A stretch of DNA of 64,000 bases from positions 826,017 through 890,016 of the forward strand of contig NZ_CAHJXL010000002.1 in NCBI RefSeq assembly GCF_903645315.1. The letters run 5' to 3'. Both the position numbers and the translations under genes were made by a program. This document shows, one piece after another, positions 1 to 9,823 of this stretch (its first letter is position 1; each line of letters begins with the position of its first letter). Below the pieces are notes generated by a model. That model was not told the origin of the DNA, did not search any database, and worked only from the letters and a program-made list of their open reading frames with translations. The DNA is from Victivallis sp. Marseille-Q1083 (GTDB lineage: Bacteria; Verrucomicrobiota; Lentisphaeria; Victivallales; Victivallaceae).

Positions 1-55
1 GACAGTAATGCTGTCCGGCTTCCAGTTGGCTGCCGCAGTGATCGCATTGTTTCAT
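1..55 (-). CDS. Zinc-ribbon protein, N-terminal fragment (runs off window)
   Basis: Only the first 18 codons are inside the window. They read Met-Lys-Gln-Cys-Asp-His-Cys-Gly and continue to another Cys at residue 18. The Cys4-x2-Cys7 knuckle followed by Cys18 looks like the first half of a zinc ribbon or rubredoxin-like site. A GGAG Shine-Dalgarno lies 8 bases upstream of the ATG on the minus strand. The gene is divergent from the flavin oxidoreductase starting at 216, with 160 bases between them that hold both leaders. The function is unknown because the rest of the gene is missing. Confidence 0.6.
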   Translation of the reverse strand, partial: MKQCDHCGSQLEAGQHYC

Positions 56-215
56 AAAAACATCTCCATTTGGTTTTAACATATCACCGCCGGAAGCGAC
101 TGCAAGTTTCCGAAGGAAAAAAATGAGCTTGCTCATTTGCATTCCGCCCCGGCGCGATACATCTTATGACAAGATTTTTTGATTTGAAATGATCAATTCA
201 GCAGTGAGGAGACCC

Positions 216-1391
216 ATGAATATTGTCATCATCGGCGGCGGCTGTGCCGGCTTTGAAGCGGCGCTGGCCGCACGGCGGCAGAATCCGGATTGTGCCATTC
301 AATTGTTCAGCGAAGAGAGTGTCCGGCCTTATCGCCGGCCGGCCCTGCCGCGTTTGCTGACCGAAACCGTCCCGGATTTGCAGTTTTATCTGAAGGATGA
401 AGCATTTTTTGCCGAACAGAAAATCGAATTGGTCCTGAATCGAAAAGCGGTGGAAATTGATCGCGACGCCCATCTGGTGCGATTCGCCGACGGGTCCAGC
501 GCCGATTATGATAAATTGTTGCTGGCGACCGGCTCCAATCCGTTTCGACCGCCGGTTGAAGGCAGCAGCCTCGAAGGCGTGCTTTGTTGCCGCTCTTTGA
601 TCGATGTGAAACGGATTGCGGCGGCGATTGAAGGCGGCGCGAAGCGCATCGTCGTCATCGGCGGCGGCTTGCTGGGATTGGAATTGACCGACAATCTATT
701 GAAGGCCGGGATGACGGTAACGGTGGCCGAAGGCTGTCCGACCATTCTGCCCAAGCAACTGGACAGTGAAGGCGCCGCACTGCTGGCGCAGTCGATCGCG
801 GCGCAACCGGGGCTGTCGGCTCATTACGGCGCCTGTGTGCAGGCGCTGCTCGGCAAAGAACGGGTGACGGAAGTGGCGTTGGCGGATGGCGCGGTGGTGC
901 CGGCCGATCTGGTCATTTTGTCGGTCGGCGTCCGTTCCAATGCCGCGCTGGCGGAGCGCGCCGGATTGCCGGTCGAGCGCGGGCTGGTCGTCGATGAGCA
1001 TTTGCAGAGTGCCGATCCGGATATTTACGGCGCCGGCGACTGTGCATCGGTTGCCGGATTCTGTCCGGGGTTATGGCCGGTGGCGCGGGATCAGGGACGG
1101 GCGGCAGGCATCAATATGGCCGGCGGCGCCGCCGCGTTTCAACCCGGCAATTATCCGGCCCGGCTGGTGGCGTTCGGCACCAAGCTGTTCAGTATCGGTG
1201 ACAACGGCGCCGGGACCACCGGGGCCATCCAGGTGGCCGATCGGATCTATCGCCGGTTGAGTTTCGATGCGCAGGAACGGCTGTGCGGCGTTATCCTGAT
1301 CGGCGAAATCGGCGATGCTGCCAGATTGCAGCAGGCGTTGGAGCAAAAAATGACCCGGACGGAGTTGCAAAATAATAATTTGCTGATATAA
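216..1391 (+). CDS. FAD-dependent NAD(P)H oxidoreductase (rubredoxin/nitrite reductase-like)
   Basis: This is a pyridine nucleotide-disulfide oxidoreductase of class Pyr_redox_2, about 391 residues, cytoplasmic. The first GGG dinucleotide fold (residues 7-9) binds FAD. ATGSNP follows near 104-109, a second GGG fold for NAD(P)H near 149-151, and the GAGD flavin motif near 272-275. No CxxxxC redox pair is seen, so it resembles NADH:rubredoxin reductases and the small reductases of nitrite reductase rather than thioredoxin reductases. The start at 216 is preferred over an in-frame ATG at 189 because AGGAG lies at 207-211, whereas 189 has no Shine-Dalgarno. The electron acceptor is unknown. The divergent zinc-ribbon gene could be a partner, but that is inference. 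Confidence 0.85.
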   Translation: MNIVIIGGGCAGFEAALAARRQNPDCAIQLFSEESVRPYRRPALPRLLTETVPDLQFYLKDEAFFAEQKIELVLNRKAVEIDRDAHLVRFADGSSADYDKLLLATGSNPFRPPVEGSSLEGVLCCRSLIDVKRIAAAIEGGAKRIVVIGGGLLGLELTDNLLKAGMTVTVAEGCPTILPKQLDSEGAALLAQSIAAQPGLSAHYGACVQALLGKERVTEVALADGAVVPADLVILSVGVRSNAALAERAGLPVERGLVVDEHLQSADPDIYGAGDCASVAGFCPGLWPVARDQGRAAGINMAGGAAAFQPGNYPARLVAFGTKLFSIGDNGAGTTGAIQVADRIYRRLSFDAQERLCGVILIGEIGDAARLQQALEQKMTRTELQNNNLLI

Positions 1392-1392
1392 T
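1365..1392 (+). promoter_or_regulatory. Sigma-70 type promoter for enolase
   Basis: TTGCAA at 1365-1370 and a perfect TATAAT at 1387-1392 are separated by 16 bases. The -10 element overlaps the stop codon of the preceding reductase (1389-1391), so enolase has its own transcript despite following in the same direction. The predicted 5' leader is about 50 bases and ends with a GGAGG-type Shine-Dalgarno. Confidence 0.65.
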
Positions 1393-1423
1393 GGATGAGG
1401 TAGAGCAGTAATTGCAGTTTTAA

Positions 1424-2725
<1,302 letters not shown>

Positions 2726-2745
2726 TCGCGAAGGCAGTGGTTCTC

Positions 2746-2789
2746 AAACCTGGTCCCGGACGGAATGAAATCCGGCCGGGACCAGGTTT
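2746..2789. terminator. Long convergent hairpin terminator
   Basis: A perfect 14-bp inverted repeat pairs 2746-2759 with 2776-2789. Inside, after one mismatch, 2761-2764 pairs with 2771-2774 around a 6-base loop. It lies between enolase and the convergent phosphoesterase gene. No T-run follows on either strand, so it may act as a bidirectional or Rho-assisted terminator, or as an mRNA 3' end stabiliser. Confidence 0.6.
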
Positions 2790-2811
2790 ACCGGCCTTGC
2801 GCGGCTGATGA

Positions 2812-3618
2812 TTACGGCTGCGGGGTCCGGCGTAACGTTGCCATGACCGGACGATGGTCGGAAGCCATCACTTCGCCGATGACCTGGTGGCGGACGATTT
2901 CGAAAGCATTTTTGGGCGTGAAAGCGATATAATCGAGTTGTTGTTCCGGTTGGTCGGCCGGCCAGGATTTACTGCCGCCGTGATCGTTGGTCAAGGTCCA
3001 GTTTTTTCGCAGCGCTTCGATGCAGGCGGCATCCGGCTCCTGATTCAGATCGCCGACCAGAATTGCCGGATAATATTTTTTACTCTGCACCAGTTGGTCG
3101 ATTGCGTCGACGGATTGGAGGCGGAGGTCTTCCAGTTCCGGTTCCCAGACAAAATGGGTGACGATGAAATAGAACGGCTGTTCGGCGGCGACTTTGACGA
3201 CCAGTGCGGCACGGGGTTCGGCGTTGCCGTCGCCGGGCAGCGGAAGTTTGTCGACGACTTCCAGCGGATATTTGCTGAGAACGGCATTGCCGTATTGGGA
3301 GGTGCCCTCGTGAAAGGCAACCGCCTTGATGAAGGCGGGGTGCATATTGAGCAATTGTCCCAGTTCCCGGGGGATGTCGCTGCGCTGGGAACGCGGATTG
3401 TTGATATCCACTTCCTCCAGACCGATGACATCCGCCCCGTTGGCGCGAATCACTTCCGCCAGGCGCGGCAGATTGAACTGGTCGTCCATGCCGATGCCGG
3501 CGTGGATGTTGTAGGTCATGATTTTGATCTCCTGCGGCGCAGCGGTACCGCAGCCGCCGATCAGGACGCCGGCACTCACCAGGCCCGGCAGCAAACAAAA
3601 TTTCCCCAAACGCTTCAT
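2812..3618 (-). CDS. Endonuclease/exonuclease/phosphatase-fold lipoprotein
   Basis: The protein has 268 residues. The N-terminus is a lipoprotein signal ending in the lipobox IGGC, so it is probably anchored in the envelope. The mature part has the DNase I-like metallo-phosphoesterase motifs in order: TYNIHAG (Asn), GLEEV (metal Glu), the VGDLNQ Asp-Asn pair, LDYI and the catalytic SDHRPV near the C-terminus. Family members cleave phosphodiester or phosphate bonds in nucleic acids, inositides or sphingomyelin, and the substrate here cannot be read from sequence. The Shine-Dalgarno GGAG precedes the ATG. The gene is convergent with enolase and divergent from yajC. Confidence 0.85.
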   Translation of the reverse strand: MKRLGKFCLLPGLVSAGVLIGGCGTAAPQEIKIMTYNIHAGIGMDDQFNLPRLAEVIRANGADVIGLEEVDINNPRSQRSDIPRELGQLLNMHPAFIKAVAFHEGTSQYGNAVLSKYPLEVVDKLPLPGDGNAEPRAALVVKVAAEQPFYFIVTHFVWEPELEDLRLQSVDAIDQLVQSKKYYPAILVGDLNQEPDAACIEALRKNWTLTNDHGGSKSWPADQPEQQLDYIAFTPKNAFEIVRHQVIGEVMASDHRPVMATLRRTPQP

Positions 3619-3854
3619 AATCGGTTCTCCGGTGTATAATAAGGTTCTCTCGTTGGTTTTACAATATGGGATAAACGGCAGTGTGTCAAGATCGGAAGCG
3701 AAATTTCGGCGAGAGTTGAGGAAATATGATACTTTTTCGGTCGCGTCATTTGCGAAGCGAGGCTTGAAGGTGTATTTTCCCCGTTGACTTATTGTTTGAT
3801 TTGAGTTGATTTATGAACTGATAAGTGGAAACATAACATAGGAGACCCAAGAAC

Positions 3855-4304
3855 ATGTATCACTACACGGTATCGACTGCAATTTTGGCGGCGGATGGCA
3901 ATGCGGAAGCGCAAAACGCGGCACCGGTGGCTCCGGCCGGCGGCGAACAGTTGCAGGTGACTATCGAAGGCCAGCAGGTGCCGGAAGAGGCGCCGGCGCA
4001 GCCGCAGGCCCAACAGGGCGGAATGCTCGGCATGCTGCCGTTCATCATTTTGATTGCCCTGATGTTCTTTCTGATGATTCGTTCGCAGAAAAAGCAGGCC
4101 AAGAAACGGCAGGAAATCCTTTCCCAGATCAAAAAAGGGGACAAAGTGGTCACCAATGCCGGTATTTACGGTGTGGTGCAGGAAGTGAAAGATCAGACTT
4201 ATATTCTGGAAATTGCCGATAAAGTCCGGGTGGAAATGGTCAAGAACGGGGTGGCCGGCAAAGTCAATTCGGCGGAAGCGGCCGACGCCGGCAAAAACGC
4301 CTGA
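3855..4304 (+). CDS. yajC: Preprotein translocase subunit YajC
   Basis: YajC is a small inner-membrane partner of SecDF in the Sec holotranslocon. The single membrane helix (MLPFIILIALMFFLMI, about residues 60-75) is followed by the typical basic RSQKKQ stretch. Then come KKGDKVVTNAGIYGVV and the YILEIADKVRVEM strand, all YajC hallmarks. At 149 residues it is longer than the usual ~110 because of an extra N-terminal Ala/Gln/Pro-rich segment of about 55 residues, which would lie outside the membrane. secDF follows 29 bases downstream. A GGAGA Shine-Dalgarno lies about 10 bases before the ATG. Confidence 0.93.
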   Translation: MYHYTVSTAILAADGNAEAQNAAPVAPAGGEQLQVTIEGQQVPEEAPAQPQAQQGGMLGMLPFIILIALMFFLMIRSQKKQAKKRQEILSQIKKGDKVVTNAGIYGVVQEVKDQTYILEIADKVRVEMVKNGVAGKVNSAEAADAGKNA

Positions 4305-4333
4305 GAACCAAACCAGGCAGGCAACGGGGAATT

Positions 4334-6919
4334 ATGAATAAGAAACCGTATGTATTGCGTCTTATCATCGCATTGGTGGTGGTGGCGATTTTTTCCTTTT
4401 CGATTTATCCGCTGACGCAGCGCGATTTTTACGATACGTTTCAGAATCTGTTGAAGGATCCGAACAGCGCCGAGGCGGCCGAATTGATCGCCGAAGCCAA
4501 ATTGATGCAGGCGGCGGATGCGACGATTTATCCGTCGAATGCGCTGTTGGAGGCCGCCAACGCCAAAGGCATTCAATTGAAAAACCTGGTGAAAGGCAAG
4601 GATCTTCAGAACAACCGTGATGTCATCAGTCTGATCCGCAAGGAGAGCAGCAGTTCGATCCGGCTGGGTTTGGACCTCAACGGCGGGGTGGAGTTCATGC
4701 TGGAGCTGGTGCCGAATCAGGAGTTCCTGAGCAAATTCGAAGGCGCCGACAGCGAACAGTTGCAGAAGCGGATGCAAAGCGAGTTCAACAAATTCCGCGA
4801 CCAGGCGATTGAAACTTTGCGCAAACGTCTGGAAGGGCAGAATATTTACGAAGCGGAAATCACCCCGGCCGGGGACAGTTTTATTGCTTTGCGGGTGCCG
4901 ATCGTTGCCAAGGACGAAATGCTCAAGTTGATGGATATCATCAAGATGAGCGCCCGGCTGCGTTTCCACCTGGTTCATCCGCAGAACGACGAGTTGCGGA
5001 GTGCCTATCGGAGCGATCCGGAGCATTTTCAGGTACCGCCGGAATACATTCTCATGGAAAGCATCGAGGCGGATAAGGATGGCAACCCGTACAAGGAGGT
5101 GTATTTCCTGAAACGTCGCTGGGAGATGGACGGCCGGAATATTGTCGAAGCCTCCGCCAGCAAGGATATGTACGGCCAGTTGAGTATTTCCCTGGGGTTC
5201 GACAGTACCGGGACCAAGCGTTTTAGCGAAGTGACCAGTGAAAACATCGGTCGCCAGTTGGCGATCGTGCTTGACGACAAACTTTATTGCGCTCCGATGA
5301 TCCGGGTGGCCATCACCGACGGACAGGCCCGGATTACCGGTGATTTTTCCCAGGAAGAGGCGAAAAATATCGCCGACGCCCTGGTCAGCGGCAGCATGCC
5401 GTTTCAGATCAATGTCGACGCGGTGTTCATCACCGACCCGACGCTCGGCAAGGACAATGTGGCCAACGGTATCTGGGCGGGGATTCTCGCTCTGGTCTGT
5501 ACGATGTTGTTTGTCGGCGTCTATTATCTGCGCGCCGGTCTGGTGGCGGTTTTCGCGCTGGCGGTCAATATGATATTGGTACTGGGCATGATGGCCGCTT
5601 TCAGCGCGACGCTGACTTTGCCGGGTATTGCCGGTATTATTTTGACGATGGGGATGGCCGTGGATGCCAACGTGCTGATTTTCGAACGCATCCGCGAGGA
5701 GCTCAACGCCGGTAAAAATTTGGGAACCGCCATCGATCTCGGTTATCAAAAAGCATTCAGTGCAGTGCTGGATGCCAATTTGACCACTCTGTTCACCGCC
5801 CTGATTCTGATGTGGGTTGGGACCGGTCCGGTCAAAGGGTTTGCCATCACTTTGACGATCGGTATTGTTACCAGCATGTTTACGGCGTTGTTTCTGACCA
5901 GGCTGGTCTTCGATATCATCGGCCGCTACTTTAGCTTTAAGACGATGAAGATGTGTGCGTTTCTGTCGCATCCGAATTTCAATTTCATCGGCAAACGCAA
6001 AATTGCGTTCTGCATTTCCGGTGTTCTGATTGCCGGGACACTGATTCTCGCGGTTGTCAAGAATACGTCGATGTTCGGTGTCGATTTTACCGGCGGCACG
6101 CTGATCACCTTCAATTATCAGGAGCGGGTGCCGCAGGATGATATCGTCAAGGCATTGAAGAGTATCGGCTACGATGCCCGGGTGGCTTATAAGGAAAGCG
6201 CTTCGGTCGCCGACAACCGCAGTCTGGAAATCATGATCCGGGAGAATGAAAAAATCCAGCAGGATTTGGCGACCAGCAGTCCGAAAGAGAAAATCGCCGA
6301 ATGTCTCAATCGGACATTTCCGGCGGCGCAATTCGACGGCGGCCAGGAATCCTCAGTCGGCGGTTTGATCGGTGAAGAGTTCAGCAAATCGGCGTTGATC
6401 GCCATTGCGATGTCTTTCCTGGTGATCATCATTTACATCTCGTTCCGGTATGAATTCGGTTATGCGATCGCCGGCATTGTCGCGCTGATCCATGACGTCA
6501 TCGTGGCGACCGGCATCTTTTTGCTGGTCGGCCGTGAAATCACATTGCCGGTGATCGCCGCTTTGCTGACGATTATCGGTTATTCGCTGAATGACACCAT
6601 CGTCATCTTCGACCGGATCCGGGAAGACCGCAAGCTGGTTACCGGCAAGAGCTTCGCTGAAATCGTCAACCAAAGCATCAACGAGACGCTGAGCCGGACG
6701 ATCCTGACCTCGCTGACGACGCTGCTGGTTTTGATCGTACTGTTCTTCTTCGGCGGTATTGCGATCAACGATTTCGTCCTGGTGATGCTGCTCGGGGTGA
6801 TAATCGGTACGTATTCGTCGATTTTCATTTCGAGTTCGCTGGTCATCGGCTGGCACCGGCCGGGGCGGGCGGAAAAAAGCGCCGAGGTCAAAACTGGCGC
6901 CAGGGAAATTGCCGGTTGA
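4334..6919 (+). CDS. secDF: SecDF fusion, protein-export membrane subunit
   Basis: SecD and SecF are fused in one chain of 861 residues, as in several PVC, Bacteroidetes and Bacillus lineages. The SecD half (about 1-540) has a first helix, a large periplasmic P1 domain containing LGLDLNGGVEF, and six-helix transport core motifs including GMAVDANVLIFERI. The SecF half begins near residue 550 and shows the FGVDFTGGT motif plus the matching IIGYSLNDTIVIFDRI segment. The protein uses the proton motive force to pull preproteins out of SecYEG on the periplasmic side. It is co-transcribed with yajC and ends at a strong intrinsic terminator. Confidence 0.96.
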   Translation: MNKKPYVLRLIIALVVVAIFSFSIYPLTQRDFYDTFQNLLKDPNSAEAAELIAEAKLMQAADATIYPSNALLEAANAKGIQLKNLVKGKDLQNNRDVISLIRKESSSSIRLGLDLNGGVEFMLELVPNQEFLSKFEGADSEQLQKRMQSEFNKFRDQAIETLRKRLEGQNIYEAEITPAGDSFIALRVPIVAKDEMLKLMDIIKMSARLRFHLVHPQNDELRSAYRSDPEHFQVPPEYILMESIEADKDGNPYKEVYFLKRRWEMDGRNIVEASASKDMYGQLSISLGFDSTGTKRFSEVTSENIGRQLAIVLDDKLYCAPMIRVAITDGQARITGDFSQEEAKNIADALVSGSMPFQINVDAVFITDPTLGKDNVANGIWAGILALVCTMLFVGVYYLRAGLVAVFALAVNMILVLGMMAAFSATLTLPGIAGIILTMGMAVDANVLIFERIREELNAGKNLGTAIDLGYQKAFSAVLDANLTTLFTALILMWVGTGPVKGFAITLTIGIVTSMFTALFLTRLVFDIIGRYFSFKTMKMCAFLSHPNFNFIGKRKIAFCISGVLIAGTLILAVVKNTSMFGVDFTGGTLITFNYQERVPQDDIVKALKSIGYDARVAYKESASVADNRSLEIMIRENEKIQQDLATSSPKEKIAECLNRTFPAAQFDGGQESSVGGLIGEEFSKSALIAIAMSFLVIIIYISFRYEFGYAIAGIVALIHDVIVATGIFLLVGREITLPVIAALLTIIGYSLNDTIVIFDRIREDRKLVTGKSFAEIVNQSINETLSRTILTSLTTLLVLIVLFFFGGIAINDFVLVMLLGVIIGTYSSIFISSSLVIGWHRPGRAEKSAEVKTGAREIAG

Positions 6920-6944
6920 GGCAAAAGACCATTGTAAATGATTG

Positions 6945-6985
6945 AAAAAATGCCCGTCGAGCGATTGTTTCGGCGGGCATTTTTA
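6945..6985 (+). terminator. Intrinsic terminator of yajC-secDF
   Basis: ATGCCCG (6950-6956) pairs with CGGGCAT (6974-6980). The stem is extended inward by one wobble and CGA/TCG (6958-6960 with 6970-6972). A run of T follows from 6980, and A residues precede the stem. Confidence 0.85.
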
Positions 6986-6997
6986 TCTGAGGACGGA

Positions 6998-7026
6998 TTG
7001 TTTTGTCCCGGAAAAACGATTATATT
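6998..7026 (+). promoter_or_regulatory. Candidate promoter of the mutase-hexosaminidase operon
   Basis: TTGTTT at 6998-7003, a 17-base spacer and TATATT at 7021-7026. It follows the secDF terminator and precedes the first mutase ATG (7070) by 44 bases. The -10 matches 5 of 6 consensus positions; the -35 is weak. Confidence 0.45.
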
Positions 7027-7069
7027 TAAGCAAATGAATTTGACGATAATTGGAGAAAGTTGAATTTTT

Positions 7070-8443
7070 ATGGAATTGACGATGCGTTCCCTCAAATTCG
7101 GGGCGGCCGGTATGCGCGGAATCGTCGGACGTGGCCTGACGCCGGAAGCGGTGACCAATTTTGCCGCTGCTTTCGGTACGTTCTGCGCCGGGGAACCGGT
7201 GATGGTGGCGACCGATAGCCGGGTGTCGAGTCCGATGCTGAAAAATGCGGCGATCGCGGCGTTGAGCAGTTGCGGGTGCGAAGTTGTCGATGCCGGAATT
7301 ATGCCGGCCGGAGTGGTTCATTACCTGATTCCGCGATTGAAGCTGAAAGGCGGCCTGCTGATCGGCGGCGGGCATCAGTCCTCCGGCTGGAATGCGATGA
7401 TTCCGCTGGGAAGCGACGGCGCTTATTTCAACGCTCTGCGGCAGCGCGAACTGCTGGACATTTACCACAGCAATCGTTTCCGGTCGGCGGCATGGGACCG
7501 GTTGGGGAAAGTGAGCGCATTGCCGGTCGGCGCGGTGTCGGAATATTGGGACGCGCTGTCCGGCCGGGTGGATGCCGCGGCAATCCGCCGGGCCGGCCTG
7601 ACGATTATCGTCGATTACGGCAATGGCGCCGGTGCGGTGCTGCATGAACAGTTGGCGGAGCGCTTTGGCTTGAATGTCATCGCGATCAACGACCGGCCGA
7701 ACGGCTTTCTGCCGCGCGATCCGGAACCGCGGCCGCGGGCCGGGTCACCGTTGCGTTCGATTATCAAACCGCTGCACGCCGCACTGGGCGGTGTCTTCAA
7801 CAGCGATATGAGCCGGCTGGAAATCGTCACCGATCAGGGAGAGCCGCTGTCGGAGGAATTGACCTTTCCGCTGGCGGCGGATTATTGGCTGAGCCGGCGG
7901 CCGGCCGGAGCCGGGGTCGTTGTCAACAGTTGTTCTTCGCGAACGCTGGAAGAGGTCGTCGCGGCCCGCGGCGGCCGGTTGGAGAAAACCCGGGTCGGGC
8001 AGGCGTCGGTGATCGACGCGTTGAAGGAATCCAATGCCCAGTTGGCCGGCGAAGGGGCCGGTTCTTTTGCCTGTTGCGACTGGGTGAAGGGCTTCGACGC
8101 ACTCTATGCTCTGCTGGTTGTGGTCGAAGCGGCGGCGGTCCGCGGCAAGACGGTTACCGAACTGGTGCAGGCGCTGCCGCGTTACCGCATCGTCAAGCGG
8201 ACGTTGCCGTGTCTGACGGCGCATGCCTATGCGCTGATCCGGCGGGCGAAGCAGTTGTTTCCGACGGCCGAGTTATCGGAAGTGGATGGATTGCGGTTCG
8301 ATTGGCCGGATGGCTGGCTGAGTATCCGGCTGGCTTCCACCGATCAGGTGATCCGGCTGATCGCGGAGGCGGACCGGCCGGAGATTGCCCGGGAACGGGA
8401 GATGACGGTCCGGACATTCCTCGAACGGGAGATGAATTTATGA
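7070..8443 (+). CDS. Phosphohexomutase-family protein with degenerate active site (putative pseudoenzyme)
   Basis: This 457-residue paralogue of the next gene keeps the four-domain alpha-D-phosphohexomutase layout, including FGAAGMRGIVG near the start. The active-site loops are lost. Where the neighbour has the catalytic TASHNP, this protein has GGGHQS, so the phosphoserine is a glycine. Where the neighbour has the metal loop DPDGDR, this one has only SDMSR. The sugar loop is GEGAGSF, and the C-terminal phosphate-binding segment is partly kept (RLASTD). The reading frame is intact and overlaps the active mutase by ATGA, so the two are co-translated. A regulatory or structural role beside GlmM is inference. 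The Shine-Dalgarno GGAGA is rather distant (13 bases). Confidence 0.85.
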   Translation: MELTMRSLKFGAAGMRGIVGRGLTPEAVTNFAAAFGTFCAGEPVMVATDSRVSSPMLKNAAIAALSSCGCEVVDAGIMPAGVVHYLIPRLKLKGGLLIGGGHQSSGWNAMIPLGSDGAYFNALRQRELLDIYHSNRFRSAAWDRLGKVSALPVGAVSEYWDALSGRVDAAAIRRAGLTIIVDYGNGAGAVLHEQLAERFGLNVIAINDRPNGFLPRDPEPRPRAGSPLRSIIKPLHAALGGVFNSDMSRLEIVTDQGEPLSEELTFPLAADYWLSRRPAGAGVVVNSCSSRTLEEVVAARGGRLEKTRVGQASVIDALKESNAQLAGEGAGSFACCDWVKGFDALYALLVVVEAAAVRGKTVTELVQALPRYRIVKRTLPCLTAHAYALIRRAKQLFPTAELSEVDGLRFDWPDGWLSIRLASTDQVIRLIAEADRPEIAREREMTVRTFLEREMNL

Positions 8444-9804
8444 GTAATCTGAAGTTTTCCGAGAGCGGCGTTCGCGGTGTCGTCGGCGAAACGCTGACGC
8501 CTCAATTGGTTACCGCGTTGGCTGTGGCGTTCGGCAAATATGTCGGCGGCGGAACGGTGGTGGTGGGGCGGGATACCAGAACCAGCGGCCCGATGTTCGA
8601 GCAGGCGGTTATCGCCGGTCTGCTGGCTGCCGGCTGCCGGCCGGTGCTGCTGGGGATTGTGCCGACGCCGACCGTGCAGATCATGGTCGGAGAATTGCGG
8701 GCGCACGGTGGAATTGCAGTGACGGCCAGCCACAATCCGTCACAGTGGAATGCGCTGAAATTCATCGGTGCCAGAGGCATGTTTCTGGACCGCAACGAGG
8801 CGGCGGAACTTTTCGATATCTACAATCAAGGGGTGCCTTATTGCGAGGAAGAGGCCGGTTTGCAGGTCGCCGAGTCGCTGCCGGACGCTTTTGCCATCCA
8901 TCAGGCGAAAGTGTTCGCCGCCGTCGATGTGGACTTGATTCGCAGTTGCCGCTTTAAAGTGGCGATCGATTGCTGCGATGGCGTCGGGGCGGTGTGTTCG
9001 GTGGACTTTTTGAAGGCGTTAAACTGTGAAGTGACGGCGCTGCATACAAGGACCGACGGTATTTTCGGCCGTCCGCCGGAGCCGGTCGATGAGAATCTGG
9101 GTGATTTGTGTTCGGCGGTCCGGGAGAACCGCTGCGCGATTGGATTTGCTCATGATCCGGATGGCGACCGGATGGCTTTGGTCGACAATCTCGGCCGGCC
9201 GATGGGAACCAATGCGACAATCATGCTGCCGGTGGCGCATGTGTTGTCGAAACATCCCGGGCCGGTGGCCGTCAATCTGCAGACGACCAAAGCGGTGGAG
9301 GATATCGCTGCGGCCGTCGGCTGCCGGGTGTTCTACTCGAAGGTGGGCGAAATCAATGTCGTCGAGAAGATGCTGGCCGAAAAGGCCGAGATCGGCGGGG
9401 AGGGCAGTTCGGCCGGTTTGATCTGGCGTCGGGTGCACGCCGGCCGCGATGCTTATGTGGCGATGGCGCTGGCGCTGGAAATGCTGGCGAGTCGCCGGGA
9501 AAGCGCTGCTGAAATTTTTGACAGTTTGCCGCGTTATCACAACTGCACGGCGAAATTCGAGGCTTCGCCCTATGCGGCCCGTGAAGTGATTCTGATCCTG
9601 GCGCGGCGCTATGAGGCGCTGCACCCCTTGACCATCGACGGGGTGCGCATCGATTTTCCGGAAGGCTGGGTGCTGGTACGGCAGTCGAATACCGAGCGGG
9701 TTCTCCGTATGAACGCCGAAGCCGGTACCGCTGCCGCTGCCGAAGCGCTGTTGCGGCGGTTGCGGGCGGAAATCGAGACTATTTTACAGGAATTTAACGG
9801 TTGA
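8440..9804 (+). CDS. glmM: Phosphoglucosamine mutase / phosphomannomutase family enzyme
   Basis: This is a 454-residue cytoplasmic alpha-D-phosphohexomutase with all catalytic loops intact: the phosphoserine loop TASHNPSQWNALK, the Mg-binding loop DPDGDR, the sugar-specificity loop GGEGSSAG and the phosphate-binding segment VRQSNTER. The wording ASHNPSQWNALK resembles Bacteroidetes-type phosphoglucosamine mutases. The likely reaction is GlcN-6-P to GlcN-1-P for UDP-GlcNAc synthesis, although mannose or glucose phosphates cannot be excluded. The start at 8440 is set by the ATGA overlap with the upstream paralogue and by GGGAG nine bases upstream. A HAD phosphatase and a hexosaminidase follow, supporting an amino-sugar context. 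Confidence 0.85.
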   Translation: MSNLKFSESGVRGVVGETLTPQLVTALAVAFGKYVGGGTVVVGRDTRTSGPMFEQAVIAGLLAAGCRPVLLGIVPTPTVQIMVGELRAHGGIAVTASHNPSQWNALKFIGARGMFLDRNEAAELFDIYNQGVPYCEEEAGLQVAESLPDAFAIHQAKVFAAVDVDLIRSCRFKVAIDCCDGVGAVCSVDFLKALNCEVTALHTRTDGIFGRPPEPVDENLGDLCSAVRENRCAIGFAHDPDGDRMALVDNLGRPMGTNATIMLPVAHVLSKHPGPVAVNLQTTKAVEDIAAAVGCRVFYSKVGEINVVEKMLAEKAEIGGEGSSAGLIWRRVHAGRDAYVAMALALEMLASRRESAAEIFDSLPRYHNCTAKFEASPYAAREVILILARRYEALHPLTIDGVRIDFPEGWVLVRQSNTERVLRMNAEAGTAAAAEALLRRLRAEIETILQEFNG

Positions 9805-9823
9805 ACGACGGGAGGAGTGACGG

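Noticed and set aside
3636-3664. TTGTAA-17-TATTAT on the minus strand before the phosphoesterase gene
   Set aside because: The predicted start of transcription falls inside the Shine-Dalgarno (around 3627-3630), which would remove the ribosome site.
4199-6331. Very long open frame on the minus strand opposite secDF (about 710 codons)
   Set aside because: It is antisense to an unambiguous SecDF. Its translation is rich in His, Arg, Gln and Asp without motifs, as expected for the complement of GC-rich coding DNA.
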